A DNA stretch of 64,000 bases from Chromobacterium subtsugae (GCF_001676875.1 NZ_JYKA01000001.1:372001-436000), one strand, 5' to 3'; positions 1 to 8,914 are shown, numbered from the stretch's first letter. Translations and numbers: made by a program. Notes: generated from the letters alone by a model not told the origin.

Positions 1-920
1 CCAAACTGGCAGGCACCAACAAGCTGGAAATCCTGCTGTTTTCCCTAGGGCATGATCAGCGTACCGGCCGCAAGGAAGTTTTTGGTATCAACGTGTTCAA
101 GGTGCGCGAAGTCATGCGCACGCCGGAAATCACGTCGGCGCCGGAAATGCCGTCCTCGGTCGAAGGGATGGTCAGCCTGCGCGGCGCGCTGGTGCCGGTG
201 ATCGACCTGGCGAAATACGCTGGCATTGTGACCAGCAACCGCCCGGAAATCATGATAGTCACTGAGTACAACGGCCACACTCAAGGCTTCCTCGTCGAGG
301 CGGTCGACACAATTCTGCGGCTGGACTGGTCCGCCATGCGCGTGCCGCCCGACATGATCACCAACCGCATGGCCGGCCTGGTGACCGCGGTCACCGAGCT
401 GGACAACGGCACGCTGGTGATGATGATGGACGTGGAAAAAGTGCTTGCCGAAACCAGCATCGTCGATGACGGGCACAGCTTCATCAATATCGAACCGGTA
501 AAGGAAGAGCGCCGCATCTTCTTCGCCGACGACAGCGCGGTGGCGCGCAAGCAGATCGAGCGCACGCTGGAAGCGATGAACATCAAGTACACCTCGGCCA
601 TCAACGGCATGCGCGGCTGGGAAGACCTGCAGAAAATGGCCAGCCAGGCCGAGGCCGCCGGCCGCCAGCTGTGCGACGAACTGCATCTGGTGCTGACCGA
701 CGTGGAAATGCCGGAAATGGACGGCTACATGCTGACCAAGATGATCAAGAGCGATCCGCGCTTCTCCGGCATCCCGGTGCTGATGCACTCGTCGCTGTCC
801 GGATCGTCCAACCAGAAGCTCGGCGAGTCGGTCGGCGTCGACTCCTACGTCGCCAAATTCGAGCCGCAGAAGCTGGCCAGCAAGCTGCGTCAGATGCTGA
901 AACTGGAACCGAGCAACTAA
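1..920 (+). CDS. cheV: Chemotaxis coupling protein CheV (copy 1, 5'-truncated by window)
   Basis: CheV couples receptors to the CheA kinase through a CheW-like domain and carries a receiver domain that tunes this coupling. The reading frame is open from base 3 into the window edge, so the N-terminus is missing; a GTG at 93 lies inside the CheW domain and is not the start. The CheW-like part fills roughly the first 150 visible residues. The receiver follows, with the DD pair in FFADDSA and the phospho-acceptor Asp in LTDVEMPEMDG (codon at 699). It lies 42 bp upstream of a second cheV with which it shares long stretches of sequence, pointing to tandem duplication. Cytoplasmic. Family assignment is firm. 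Confidence 0.95.
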   Translation, partial: KLAGTNKLEILLFSLGHDQRTGRKEVFGINVFKVREVMRTPEITSAPEMPSSVEGMVSLRGALVPVIDLAKYAGIVTSNRPEIMIVTEYNGHTQGFLVEAVDTILRLDWSAMRVPPDMITNRMAGLVTAVTELDNGTLVMMMDVEKVLAETSIVDDGHSFINIEPVKEERRIFFADDSAVARKQIERTLEAMNIKYTSAINGMRGWEDLQKMASQAEAAGRQLCDELHLVLTDVEMPEMDGYMLTKMIKSDPRFSGIPVLMHSSLSGSSNQKLGESVGVDSYVAKFEPQKLASKLRQMLKLEPSN

Positions 921-962
921 GTACGGCCTTACTTCAAGATTCTCAAGGGATAGGGATAAGAC

Positions 963-1904
963 ATGCCTAGCACCGACGCCTCCTTGCTTGCCACTGTTGA
1001 CGCCAGGACCAAGCTTGCCGGCTCCAACAAGATGGAGATTCTGCTGTTCTCTCTGGGAACCCGCGAGACATTCGGCATCAACGTGTTCAAGGTGCGCGAA
1101 GTCTCGCAGACGCCGGCCATCACCAAGACCCCCAACATGCCCTTCGGCGTGGAGGGGGTGCTGTCGTTGCGCGGCAACATCATTCCGGTCATTTCTCTGG
1201 CCAAGTTCATCGGCCATGACAACAACGGCAGCAAGTTCGACACCATGATCGTCACCGAATTCAACAAGAGCACCCAGGCCTTCCTGGTGGACTCGGTGGA
1301 CCGCATCATCCGGGTGGATTGGGACAAGGTGCGCGCGCCGGAAAACATCATGGCGGCGGCGGGCACCAATCAAAACCTGATCACCGCCGTCACCGAGCTG
1401 GAAAACGGCAAGCTGGTCTCCATCCTCGACGTCGAGCAGATTCTCGCCAGCGTCGTCGGCGAGCCGCGCCTGCCGGACGTGCCGACCGCCCAGCTGGAAA
1501 TCGACCAGTACATCTTCTTCGTCGACGACTCGGTGGTTGCCCGCAAGGAAATCACCGGCGTGCTGGAAAAAATGGGCATCAAGTTCCAGCAGGCCACCAA
1601 CGGCCGCGAGGCCTGGGACCGCCTGCAGGTGCTGGCCGGCCGCAACTGGGGCGAAGGCGAATGCCTGCACGACTACCTGAAGATCATTCTGGTGGATGCC
1701 GAAATGCCGGAAATGGACGGCTACGTGCTGACCAAGCTGATCAAATCCGACCAGCGTTTCAAGGGCATTCCGGTGATCATGCACTCGTCGCTGTCGTCCA
1801 ACGCCAACCGGGCGATGGGCTCCAGCGTCGGCGTGGATTCCTATGTGGCGAAGTTTGACCCGGGCGTGTTGGCAGAAACTTTGATTCCATTCCTGCAAAG
1901 GTAG
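963..1904 (+). CDS. cheV: Chemotaxis coupling protein CheV (copy 2)
   Basis: A 313-residue CheW-receiver fusion and tandem paralogue of the preceding gene. The CheW-like domain spans about residues 15-165 (INVFKVREVSQTP, then the GVEGVLSLRGNIIPVI core). The receiver spans about 175-310, with acidic pair VDDS and phospho-acceptor D245 in ILVDAEMPEMDG, and a late Lys in SYVAKFDP. The ATG at 963 follows a purine-rich AAGGGATAGGG ribosome site. No cheW gene or receptor gene is visible in the window, so these two CheVs may be the coupling proteins for the CheA encoded below, or cheW lies upstream of the window. Confidence 0.95.
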   Translation: MPSTDASLLATVDARTKLAGSNKMEILLFSLGTRETFGINVFKVREVSQTPAITKTPNMPFGVEGVLSLRGNIIPVISLAKFIGHDNNGSKFDTMIVTEFNKSTQAFLVDSVDRIIRVDWDKVRAPENIMAAAGTNQNLITAVTELENGKLVSILDVEQILASVVGEPRLPDVPTAQLEIDQYIFFVDDSVVARKEITGVLEKMGIKFQQATNGREAWDRLQVLAGRNWGEGECLHDYLKIILVDAEMPEMDGYVLTKLIKSDQRFKGIPVIMHSSLSSNANRAMGSSVGVDSYVAKFDPGVLAETLIPFLQR

Positions 1905-1955
1905 TCGCTACAATGTGCGCCTTGATGGAACATAGATAATTCAGGATATACCTCG

Positions 1956-2351
1956 ATGTCAGACAAGAATATGAAATTTCTGGTCGTGGACGACTTCTCC
2001 ACCATGCGAAGGATCGTCCGCAACCTGCTGAAAGAGTTGGGTTTCACCAACGTCGACGAGGCTGAAGACGGCCAGGTGGCGTTGCACAAGCTGAAAACCC
2101 AAAGCTTCGACTTCGTCGTTTCCGACTGGAACATGCCCAATATGACGGGCATTGAGCTACTCAAGGCAGTCCGGGCCGATCCTCAGCTCAAGCATCTCCC
2201 GTTCATGATGATCACCGCCGAGGCCAAAAGGGAAAACATCATCGAGGCAGCCATGGCGGGCGCCAGCGGCTACATAGTGAAGCCTTTCACCGCGGCCACC
2301 ATGGAAGAGAAAATGAACAAAATCTTCCAGAACATGAACAAGCCAGCCTGA
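1956..2351 (+). CDS. cheY: Chemotaxis response regulator CheY
   Basis: Single-domain receiver of 131 residues that carries phosphoryl groups from CheA to the flagellar switch. All catalytic positions match the enterobacterial numbering: D12/D13 in VVDDFS, D57 in VVSDWNMP, T87 in ITAEA and K109 in VKPFTA. There is no output domain. It sits between cheV and cheZ, as expected for a kinase-regulator-phosphatase module. The two extra receivers on the adjacent CheVs could act as phosphate sinks for the same kinase; that is inference. Confidence 0.97.
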   Translation: MSDKNMKFLVVDDFSTMRRIVRNLLKELGFTNVDEAEDGQVALHKLKTQSFDFVVSDWNMPNMTGIELLKAVRADPQLKHLPFMMITAEAKRENIIEAAMAGASGYIVKPFTAATMEEKMNKIFQNMNKPA

Positions 2352-2395
2352 GCATCGCACAAGACTGCCCGCATTCGCATTGAGGAGGATTGAAA

Positions 2396-3148
2396 GTGCC
2401 GGACCATATGTTGGAGAATGGAGACTCGCCAGAGCTCGAAGCCCTGTTTGAAAGCGTTGCGCGCCAGCAGCAGGATCAGGAGCCGCCGGCCGCCGCGCCG
2501 GCAGGCGAAGAGACCGCTTCCAAGATGTTCTCAAGTGAAACCAATCCCTCCACGATGTACGAACACATCGGGCAGATGACCCGCAAGATGCATGACGCGC
2601 TGCGCGATCTTGGATATGACAAATCGCTGGAAAGGGTAGCCGAAACCATTCCGGATGCCAAGGACCGGCTGGCCTATATCGCGACGCTGACCGAAAACTC
2701 GGCCGAGCGCGTGCTGAACGCCACCGACATCGCCAAACCGTTCCAGGACAATCTCGAACGCCAGGCGCAAGCGCTCAGCGAACGCTGGGAAAAGCTGTTC
2801 GCCAACCTGCTGAGCGTGGAAGAATTCAAGAACCTGGCGGCCGAAACCCGACAATACCTGAAGGACGTGCCCAGCCAGACCCAGGCGACCAATACCCAGT
2901 TGCTCGAAATCGTCATGGCGCAGGACTTCCAGGACCTGACCGGGCAGGTCATCAAGAAGATGATGGGCATGGTCAAGATTCTGGAAACCGAGCTGGTCAG
3001 CTTCCTGATCGAGTTCTCTCCCGACGAGAAAAAGGGCGAGCTCAACAGCAGCCTGCTGAACGGCCCCGTCATCAATCCGGAAGGCCGGACCGACGTGGTC
3101 AACAGCCAGCAGCAGGTAGACGATCTGCTGGAAAGCCTGGGCTTCTGA
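2396..3148 (+). CDS. cheZ: CheY-P phosphatase CheZ
   Basis: CheZ dephosphorylates CheY-P and so ends the tumble signal. The family signature AQDFQDLTGQVI, which contains the catalytic Gln, is present around residues 175-186. The extreme C-terminus QQVDDLLESLGF is the CheY-tethering peptide. The long middle part is predicted helical, as in the four-helix-bundle dimer. I place the start at GTG 2396 because a GAGGAGG ribosome site (2382-2388) ends 7 bases before it; a TTG at 2390 would be too close. This gives 250 residues, somewhat longer than the E. coli protein owing to an acidic, Pro/Ala-rich N-terminal extension. Confidence 0.95.
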   Translation: MPDHMLENGDSPELEALFESVARQQQDQEPPAAAPAGEETASKMFSSETNPSTMYEHIGQMTRKMHDALRDLGYDKSLERVAETIPDAKDRLAYIATLTENSAERVLNATDIAKPFQDNLERQAQALSERWEKLFANLLSVEEFKNLAAETRQYLKDVPSQTQATNTQLLEIVMAQDFQDLTGQVIKKMMGMVKILETELVSFLIEFSPDEKKGELNSSLLNGPVINPEGRTDVVNSQQQVDDLLESLGF

Positions 3149-3194
3149 GCAACGCAAGCAAGAGCAGACAACGTACGACGCGTGGGGTGGAAAA

Positions 3195-5078
3195 ATGAGC
3201 GAATTTGGCGGCATGGAAGAGTTGTTAGGGGACTTCCTGATGGAGTCCACCGACCTTCTGTCCGATGTGGACAACAAACTGGTCGAACTGGAAAAGCGTC
3301 CGGAAGACAAGGCGCTGCTCAATGATATCTTCCGCGGTTTCCATACCATCAAGGGCGGGGCGGGCTTTCTCAACGTCATCCCCATGGTCAACCTGTGCCA
3401 CCGCACGGAAAACCTGTTCGACAAGCTGCGCAACGGCGAGCTGCACATCACCTCGGAAGTGATGGACGTGATTCTGGACGCGACCGGCATCGTGCGCGAC
3501 ATGTTCGGCACCCTGGGCCAGGGCCTGATGCCCGGCGACGCCGACCCCCGCATCTTGGCCGCGCTGGATGCCGCGCTGGCGGGCGAGCCGCTGACCGAAG
3601 CCGCGCCCGCCGCGCCGGAGCCGGCCGTCCAGCAAGCCGCTCCGGCCGCAGTCCCTGCCGCCGGCAGCCCGGACTGGAATCAGTTGTACCAGGCAGTCGC
3701 TCCCGCAGCCGCCGCTGCGGCCCCCGCGGCAGCGCCTGCCGCGCCAGTCGCCGCCGCGGCACCGGCGCCGGCGCGAGTGGATGCCCCGCCTCCGGCCGCC
3801 AAGCCGCCGGCGCCGAAGCCTGCGCAGCAAGCCAAGCCCAGCGGCAACGCTCCCGCCGCCAGCGGCCCGCAGGAAAACACCATCCGCATCGATACGGTGC
3901 GGCTCGACATGGTGCTCAACCTGTCCGGCGAAATCGGCTTGACCAAGAACCGCCTGACCACGCTGCGCACCGAAATTCTGCAAGGCAACCGCGACACCAA
4001 CACGCTGCGCTCGCTGGACGAAGCCATCAGCCAGCTGGACCTGCTGGTGGGGGATCTGCAGAACGCGGTGATGAAAACCCGCATGCAACCTATCGGCCGC
4101 CTGTTCCAGAAATATCCGCGCTTGGCGCGCGACCTGGCGCGCCAATTGGGCAAGGAAGTGGAACTGGTGCTGTCCGGCGAGGAAACCGAGCTCGACAAGA
4201 CCATGATCGAGGATCTGAACGATCCGCTGGTCCACCTGGTCCGCAACGCCGTCGACCATGGCATCGAGTCGCCTGAGGACCGAGTCGCCAGCGGCAAGAA
4301 GCCGCAAGCGCTGGTGCAATTGACCGCAGAACAGGTCGGCGACCACATCCTGATCGAGATCACCGACGACGGCAAGGGCATGAACCCGGACGCCCTGCGC
4401 CGCAAGGCGATCGAAAAGGGCCTGATCGATCAGGAAACCGCCAACTCGCTGGACGAGAAGCAGTGCCTGCAGCTGATCTTCCTGCCCGGCTTTTCCACCA
4501 AGGACCAGATTTCCAGCGTGTCCGGCCGCGGCGTCGGCATGGACGTGGTGCGCACCAACATCCAGAAACTGAACGGCCGCATCGACATCAACTCGGTAGG
4601 CGGCGAAGGCACCCGCATCAGCATCTCGCTGCCGCTGACCCTCGCCATCCTGCCAGTGCTGGTGGTGCGCGCCTGCAATCAACCGTTCGCCGTTCCGCTC
4701 GCCATGGTGCGCGAAATCATCACCATCGACAGCGGCGCCATCCAGGAGGTCTCGGGCAAGCCCACCATCGTGGTGCGCGATGAAATCCTGCCGCTGAAGA
4801 CGCTGGCCGGCCTGCTGGGCTGGGCGCCGACGCAGAAGCCATACTTCGGCGTGCTGATGCAGTCCGCGGAAAAGTCCTTCATCCTGGCGATCGACTCCTT
4901 CGTCGGCCGCGACGACGTGGTGATCAAGCCGCTGCAGAACATCCGCCCCAAAGGCGTCGCCGGCGCGACGCTGTCCGGCGATGGCTCAGTCGTGCTGGTG
5001 CTCGATATGGAAGACCTGCTCGCCTCCAGCGAAAGCAACAACACCACGGTGCGGACGACGGATGTGATTGCCACCTAA
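3195..5078 (+). CDS. cheA: Chemotaxis histidine kinase CheA, apparently lacking P2
   Basis: A 627-residue chemotaxis kinase. The Hpt domain (about 1-105) has phospho-accepting H50 in FHTIKGGAGFLN. Residues about 135-225 form an Ala/Pro-rich linker where many CheA proteins carry the CheY-binding P2 domain; no P2-like segment is visible. The dimerisation domain begins near IDTVRLDMVLNLSGEIG. The ATPase has the N box (HLVRNAVDHGIESP), G1 (DDGKGM) and G2 (GRGVGMDVV). The C-terminal CheW-like domain occupies about residues 480-615. It acts at the inner face of the membrane with receptors and CheV/CheW. It is last of the four che genes, 46 bp after cheZ. Confidence 0.96.
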   Translation: MSEFGGMEELLGDFLMESTDLLSDVDNKLVELEKRPEDKALLNDIFRGFHTIKGGAGFLNVIPMVNLCHRTENLFDKLRNGELHITSEVMDVILDATGIVRDMFGTLGQGLMPGDADPRILAALDAALAGEPLTEAAPAAPEPAVQQAAPAAVPAAGSPDWNQLYQAVAPAAAAAAPAAAPAAPVAAAAPAPARVDAPPPAAKPPAPKPAQQAKPSGNAPAASGPQENTIRIDTVRLDMVLNLSGEIGLTKNRLTTLRTEILQGNRDTNTLRSLDEAISQLDLLVGDLQNAVMKTRMQPIGRLFQKYPRLARDLARQLGKEVELVLSGEETELDKTMIEDLNDPLVHLVRNAVDHGIESPEDRVASGKKPQALVQLTAEQVGDHILIEITDDGKGMNPDALRRKAIEKGLIDQETANSLDEKQCLQLIFLPGFSTKDQISSVSGRGVGMDVVRTNIQKLNGRIDINSVGGEGTRISISLPLTLAILPVLVVRACNQPFAVPLAMVREIITIDSGAIQEVSGKPTIVVRDEILPLKTLAGLLGWAPTQKPYFGVLMQSAEKSFILAIDSFVGRDDVVIKPLQNIRPKGVAGATLSGDGSVVLVLDMEDLLASSESNNTTVRTTDVIAT

Positions 5079-5098
5079 GCTCACAGTAAGGTGCAAGA

Positions 5099-6322
5099 AT
5101 GACCTCAAACACTGCCTTCATCGGACGGCAGCCGGTTCTGAACCGCAATCAGCAGCTCATAGGTTATGAGCTGCTTTTTCGTCCCAGCGGCGACGCAGTG
5201 GGCGTCGGCAAGCACACCGAGCTGCAGGCCGACACCGACGTATTGGTGAACACGCTCAACAATATGGGCACCAGCTGGCTGATAGGCAACAAGCTGGCCT
5301 TCATCAATATCGGCGAGACGATGCTCAACAGCGAGTTCCTTGAGCTGCTGCCGCCGCGCCGCATCATCCTCGACATCTCGCCGCGCATCGTGCCCAGCAA
5401 CGAGTTGCTGTCGCGCGCGCGCCATCTGCGCGCGATGGGTTTCGGCATCGCGCTGGACGACTTCAGCTTCGAATCGCCGGCCGCCGCCTTCCTCGAACTC
5501 GCCAACTACGTCAAGCTGGACATCCAAAACCAGGACACCACCCGCTTCCAGATGCTGGCGGCGCGGCTGCGCAGCTACCCGCTGATCCGCATTGCCGAAC
5601 GGGTGGAAACCCACGCCCAATTCCACCTGTGCAAGGAGCTGGGCATGGACGGCTTCCAGGGCTATTACTTCGCCAAGCCGGAAACGCTGGCCGCCAAGGT
5701 GATCCACCCCACCTTCAGCAACACCCTGGAGCTGCTCAACCTGCTGCGGCTGGATGCCGACATCCGCGACATCGAACAGGTGCTCAAGCGCGACGTGGCG
5801 CTGTCCTACAAGCTGCTGCGCTACGTGAACTCGGCGGCGGCGGGGCTCAACACCTCGATCAGCTCGTTCTCGCACGCCGTCACCGTGCTGGGTTACCAGA
5901 AGCTTTACCGCTGGCTGACCCTGCTGCTGGTCACCGCCTCCGACGACAACCATGCGCCGCCGGCGCTGCAGAAAACCGCGGTCACCCGCGGCCGCTTCAT
6001 GGAGCTGCTGGGCATCACGCTGGGCGAACGCCACGACGTCAACGACAATCTGTTCATCGTCGGCCTGTTCAGCCTGCTGGACGTGCTGTTCGACATGCCG
6101 ATGGACAAGATCATCGAACATCTGCAACTGCCCACTCCCATCACCGACGCGCTGCTGCACGAGCGCGGCGCCATGAGCCACTACCTGCGGCTGGCCAAGG
6201 CCTGCGAGGACGGTGGGCTAGATGGCGTGCCGCAATTGTGCGACCAACTGGGGCTCTCCAGCGAACAGCTGAACCAGGCCCACATCTCCGCGCTCGCCTG
6301 GGTGGAGGAACTGGGCTTATAA
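5099..6322 (+). CDS. EAL/HDOD (YuxH-type) signalling protein
   Basis: A 407-residue protein with an EAL-like domain (about 1-205) followed by an HDOD domain (about 210-400). The EAL signature reads YELLFR near the N-terminus, and the usual acidic metal-binding positions are largely replaced (for example LDISPRI and LDDFSFES). I therefore expect it to bind partners or c-di-GMP rather than hydrolyse it. The family resembles YuxH/CdgJ proteins, some of which affect motility. It starts 20 bp after cheA, with AAGGTG as ribosome site, so it is probably co-transcribed with the chemotaxis genes and may link c-di-GMP to swimming. Domain call is firm; function is inferred. Confidence 0.85.
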   Translation: MTSNTAFIGRQPVLNRNQQLIGYELLFRPSGDAVGVGKHTELQADTDVLVNTLNNMGTSWLIGNKLAFINIGETMLNSEFLELLPPRRIILDISPRIVPSNELLSRARHLRAMGFGIALDDFSFESPAAAFLELANYVKLDIQNQDTTRFQMLAARLRSYPLIRIAERVETHAQFHLCKELGMDGFQGYYFAKPETLAAKVIHPTFSNTLELLNLLRLDADIRDIEQVLKRDVALSYKLLRYVNSAAAGLNTSISSFSHAVTVLGYQKLYRWLTLLLVTASDDNHAPPALQKTAVTRGRFMELLGITLGERHDVNDNLFIVGLFSLLDVLFDMPMDKIIEHLQLPTPITDALLHERGAMSHYLRLAKACEDGGLDGVPQLCDQLGLSSEQLNQAHISALAWVEELGL

Positions 6323-6353
6323 TCCACAGCCTTGCAAGGTTGCCTCAAGCCCA

Positions 6354-7025
6354 ATGAAACTGTTAGCCCTAGACACCTCCACCACCTATCTCTCCCTGGC
6401 GCTGAGCCTGGAAACGGAAACGCTGGTCTTCCACGAATGCGTCGCGCAGAAGCACGCCGAGCGCACGCTGCCGGAGGTGTCGCGCCTGCTCGCCGAGGCC
6501 GGCGTCGCGCTGTCGTCGCTGGACGGCATCGTCTTCGGCCAGGGCCCGGGCTCCTTCACCGGCCTGCGCATCGCCTGCGGCCTGGCCCAGGGCCTGGCCT
6601 ACTCAGCCGACCTGCCCGTCACCGGCATCCCGACGCTGGACAATCTGGCCTGGCAAGCTGGAGAAGGCCAGGTGCTGGTCTGCTTCGACGCCCGCATGCA
6701 ACAGGTCTACACCGCGCTCTACCAGACCGGCGCCGACTGGCGGCGCCTGTCGCCGATCAGCGTGATGTCCCCTGAAGACATCCGCCTCCCCGCCGGCACC
6801 ACCCTGCTCGCCGGCGATGGCTTCGACAGCTATCCGCAGCTATTGGCCGACAGCCGCGCGCAATTGCCGCTGTCGCCCTTCCCGCGCCCCCATGCCGAAG
6901 CCTACATCCGCCTGGCCGAAAGCGGCCGCTATCCGGCCGGCCACCCGCGCGAGGCGGAACTGCTCTACGTACGCAACAAAGTGGCGCTGACCTCGGTCGA
7001 GCAGCAGCAGGTCCGCAGCCGATGA
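6354..7025 (+). CDS. tsaB: tRNA t6A synthesis protein TsaB
   Basis: TsaB is the non-catalytic ASKHA-fold partner of TsaD in forming threonylcarbamoyl-adenosine at position 37 of ANN-decoding tRNAs. The 223-residue product begins MKLLALDTSTTYLSLAL, the typical phosphate-loop-like start, and has the conserved GQGPGSFTGLRI segment near residues 62-73. Its stop overlaps the rimI start by 4 bases (ATGA). The tsaB-rimI neighbourhood is common in proteobacteria. Cytoplasmic and expected to be essential. Confidence 0.95.
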   Translation: MKLLALDTSTTYLSLALSLETETLVFHECVAQKHAERTLPEVSRLLAEAGVALSSLDGIVFGQGPGSFTGLRIACGLAQGLAYSADLPVTGIPTLDNLAWQAGEGQVLVCFDARMQQVYTALYQTGADWRRLSPISVMSPEDIRLPAGTTLLAGDGFDSYPQLLADSRAQLPLSPFPRPHAEAYIRLAESGRYPAGHPREAELLYVRNKVALTSVEQQQVRSR

Positions 7026-7465
7026 GCGTGGTCCGCCCGTTCAGCCCGGACGATCCGCAACGACTGGCCGATATCGAGCGGCAAGCCGCCGGGCACGCCT
7101 GGAGCGCTGGCCAGTACCGCGACGCCATCGCCGCCGGCTACCCATGCTACGGCGTATTCGACGACAGCGACGCGCTGCAAGGCTTCATGCTGGTGATGCG
7201 CGCGCTGGATGAAGCTGAGATCCTCAACATCGTCATCGCCAAATCGAATCAGGGGCAAGGGCTGGGTCGCCAGTTGCTGCGGCACGCGATGCTGGACCTC
7301 GCCGCCTCCGGCTGCCGCCGCCTGTTTCTCGAAGTGCGCGAAAGCAACGCCCCCGCCCTGCGCCTGTACCAGCATTGCCAGTTCCGCCAGTGCGGCATGC
7401 GCAAACACTATTACCCGACCCAGGATGGCCGCGAGCACGCCATCCTGATGGAGGCCGCCCTGTGA
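7022..7465 (+). CDS. rimI: Ribosomal protein S18-alanine N-acetyltransferase RimI
   Basis: GNAT-fold acetyltransferase of 147 residues. The acetyl-CoA loop is seen as NQGQGLGRQLLRHAM (about residues 77-91), followed by LFLEVRESNAPALRLYQHCQF, the characteristic RimI-type end of the fold. The start overlaps the tsaB stop (ATGA), and its own stop overlaps the next start, giving a translationally coupled trio. RimI proteins acetylate the N-terminus of S18; other GNAT targets cannot be excluded from sequence alone. Confidence 0.9.
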   Translation: MSVVRPFSPDDPQRLADIERQAAGHAWSAGQYRDAIAAGYPCYGVFDDSDALQGFMLVMRALDEAEILNIVIAKSNQGQGLGRQLLRHAMLDLAASGCRRLFLEVRESNAPALRLYQHCQFRQCGMRKHYYPTQDGREHAILMEAAL

Positions 7466-8313
7466 GCCGCAACAGCCTGCTGCAGCAAACCATGGGCCTG
7501 GGCCCGGCTTGGCAGCCGCGCGACGGCTGGTTCGAACAACACCCGGCGCTGCTGCTGCGCGCCCAGGCCGCCGCCCTGCCCGATGCCGAACCGGAAACCT
7601 CGGCCCCAGCCATCGACGTCGCGCCGCAAGTCGCCATCGCCTCCATCCCGGCGGAAACGCCCAAGGCGGAAACGCTGCGCGAGCCCGCCCAGCCGCAGCC
7701 GGCGCCCGAAATGGCGCCCGCCCCTGCCGCCCGCAGCGAAATGCCCCTGCTCGACTGGCCGCAGCTGGAGCGCCAGGTTGCCGACTGCCAGCGCTGCCGC
7801 CTGTGCGAAACCCGCATCCAGACGGTATTCGGCCGCGGCAATCCCAAGGCGCGCTGGCTGCTGATAGGCGAAGCGCCGGGAGAACAGGAGGACAGGCAGG
7901 GCCTGCCTTTCGTCGGCAAGGCAGGACAGCTGCTCGACAATATGCTGGCCGCCACCGGACTCGATCGCGAGCAGGACGTCTACATCGCCAACGTGCTCAA
8001 ATGCCGGCCTCCGGGCAACCGCAATCCGGCCCCGGATGAAATCGCCGCCTGCCACGGCTATCTGCAGCAGCAGATCCGCCACATCCAGCCGACGCTGATC
8101 CTGGCGCTGGGCCGCTTCGCCGCCCAAACCCTGCTGCAGACCGAGGAATCGATCGGCCGGCTGCGCGGCCGCGTCCACCGTTACCAGGACGTGCCGATGG
8201 TGGTCAGCTACCATCCCGCCTACCTGCTGCGCAACCAGCCGGACAAGGCCAAGGCTTGGCAGGACCTGCTCTTGGCCAGGCGCATCTTCCAGCAGACCGC
8301 CGGCCGCGGCTGA
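7462..8313 (+). CDS. Type-4 uracil-DNA glycosylase (4Fe-4S)
   Basis: Removes uracil from DNA to start base-excision repair. The start is taken as GTG 7462, which overlaps the rimI stop (GTGA) and gives 283 residues; a longer frame from 7375 would run through rimI. An N-terminal Ala/Pro-rich region of about 85 residues precedes the catalytic fold. The fold begins with a Cys-rich CQRCRLCETR segment, part of the iron-sulfur ligand set, then GEAPGEQEDRQGLPFVGKAG (uracil-recognition/water-activating loop). It also has LKCRPPGNRNP and, near the end, the SYHPAYLLRN loop. Earlier annotations often call this family a 'phage SPO1 DNA polymerase-related' protein. Confidence 0.93.
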   Translation: MSRNSLLQQTMGLGPAWQPRDGWFEQHPALLLRAQAAALPDAEPETSAPAIDVAPQVAIASIPAETPKAETLREPAQPQPAPEMAPAPAARSEMPLLDWPQLERQVADCQRCRLCETRIQTVFGRGNPKARWLLIGEAPGEQEDRQGLPFVGKAGQLLDNMLAATGLDREQDVYIANVLKCRPPGNRNPAPDEIAACHGYLQQQIRHIQPTLILALGRFAAQTLLQTEESIGRLRGRVHRYQDVPMVVSYHPAYLLRNQPDKAKAWQDLLLARRIFQQTAGRG

Positions 8314-8337
8314 TCCGCCCCGCCGCCAGCCATGAAC

Positions 8338-8371
8338 GCGAAAAAGCCAGTCCGTGGACTGGCTTTTTCGC
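8338..8371. terminator. Bidirectional intrinsic terminator after the glycosylase gene
   Basis: A 16-bp perfect stem with a 2-base loop, A-rich on the left arm and T-rich on the right (GCGAAAAAGCCAGTCC and its complement). It lies between the plus-strand tsaB-rimI-udg unit and the minus-strand L28/L33 unit and can serve both. Confidence 0.85.
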
Positions 8372-8402
8372 ATGCACTCGCCGGCGGACGGGCCGCAGGC
8401 AA

Positions 8403-8434
8403 TAAAAAACCCTTCTCCGTGCACCAGAGAAGGG
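8403..8434 (-). terminator. Intrinsic terminator of rpmB-rpmG
   Basis: On the minus strand an 8-bp stem (CCCTTCTC with GAGAAGGG) is followed directly by a run of six T residues. It lies 26 bases after the rpmG stop. Confidence 0.8.
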
Positions 8435-8459
8435 CTCTTCAACCAACCGGAAACAAGGC

Positions 8460-8615
8460 TTACTTCAGCTTGGTTTCTTTGTACAGAACGTGCTTGCGGG
8501 CAACGGGATCAAACTTCTTGATCTCCATTTTTTCCGGCATGGTGCGCTTGTTCTTGGTGGTGGTGTAGAAGTGGCCGGTGCCAGCAGTGGATTCCAGCTT
8601 GATTTTATCGCGCAT
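8460..8615 (-). CDS. rpmG: 50S ribosomal protein L33
   Basis: A 51-residue ribosomal protein. Reading the complement from 8615 gives [20 protein letters not shown], then [17 protein letters not shown] and ends KETKLK. This is the Cys-free form of L33, without zinc-binding CxxC pairs. It follows rpmB on the same strand by 34 bases and is the last gene before the terminator at 8403-8434. Confidence 0.97.
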   Translation of the reverse strand: MRDKIKLESTAGTGHFYTTTKNKRTMPEKMEIKKFDPVARKHVLYKETKLK

Positions 8616-8649
8616 GATGTGTACCTCAGTGCTTTATCTGGTTGACCGC

Positions 8650-8883
8650 TCAGATCTCGCCGCGAGCGCGCAGATCAGCCAGCACTACATCGATGCCAAC
8701 TTTATCGATGGTACGCAGTGCAGCGTTGGATACGCGCAGGCGCACCCAGCGGTTTTCGCTCTCCACCCAGAACTTGCGATATTGCAGGTTCGGCAGGAAA
8801 CGACGTTTAGTCTTGTTGTTGGCGTGGGAAACGTTGTTCCCGGTCATCGGACGCTTGCCGGTGACTTTGCAAACACGCGCCAT
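8650..8883 (-). CDS. rpmB: 50S ribosomal protein L28
   Basis: A 77-residue large-subunit protein. The start is ATG at 8883 ([20 protein letters not shown]), preceded by a GGGAG ribosome site; a longer in-frame extension to 8940 runs through the promoter and is not used. The core RRFLPNLQ and the C-terminal [14 protein letters not shown] are typical. It forms the usual L28-L33 operon with rpmG. Confidence 0.97.
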   Translation of the reverse strand: MARVCKVTGKRPMTGNNVSHANNKTKRRFLPNLQYRKFWVESENRWVRLRVSNAALRTIDKVGIDVVLADLRARGEI

Positions 8884-8914
8884 GGTTAAACTCCCAAAAC
8901 CGGTAAAAGCTGGA

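Noticed and set aside
45-1898. Long minus-strand open frame across the two cheV genes
   Set aside because: It is a frame shadow caused by high GC3 in cheV; composition is His/Val/Gly-rich without any family pattern, and both cheV genes are firmly coding on the other strand.
3225-4682. Minus-strand open frame of 485 codons inside cheA
   Set aside because: Mirror frame of a GC-rich gene; no ribosome site and no recognisable motif.
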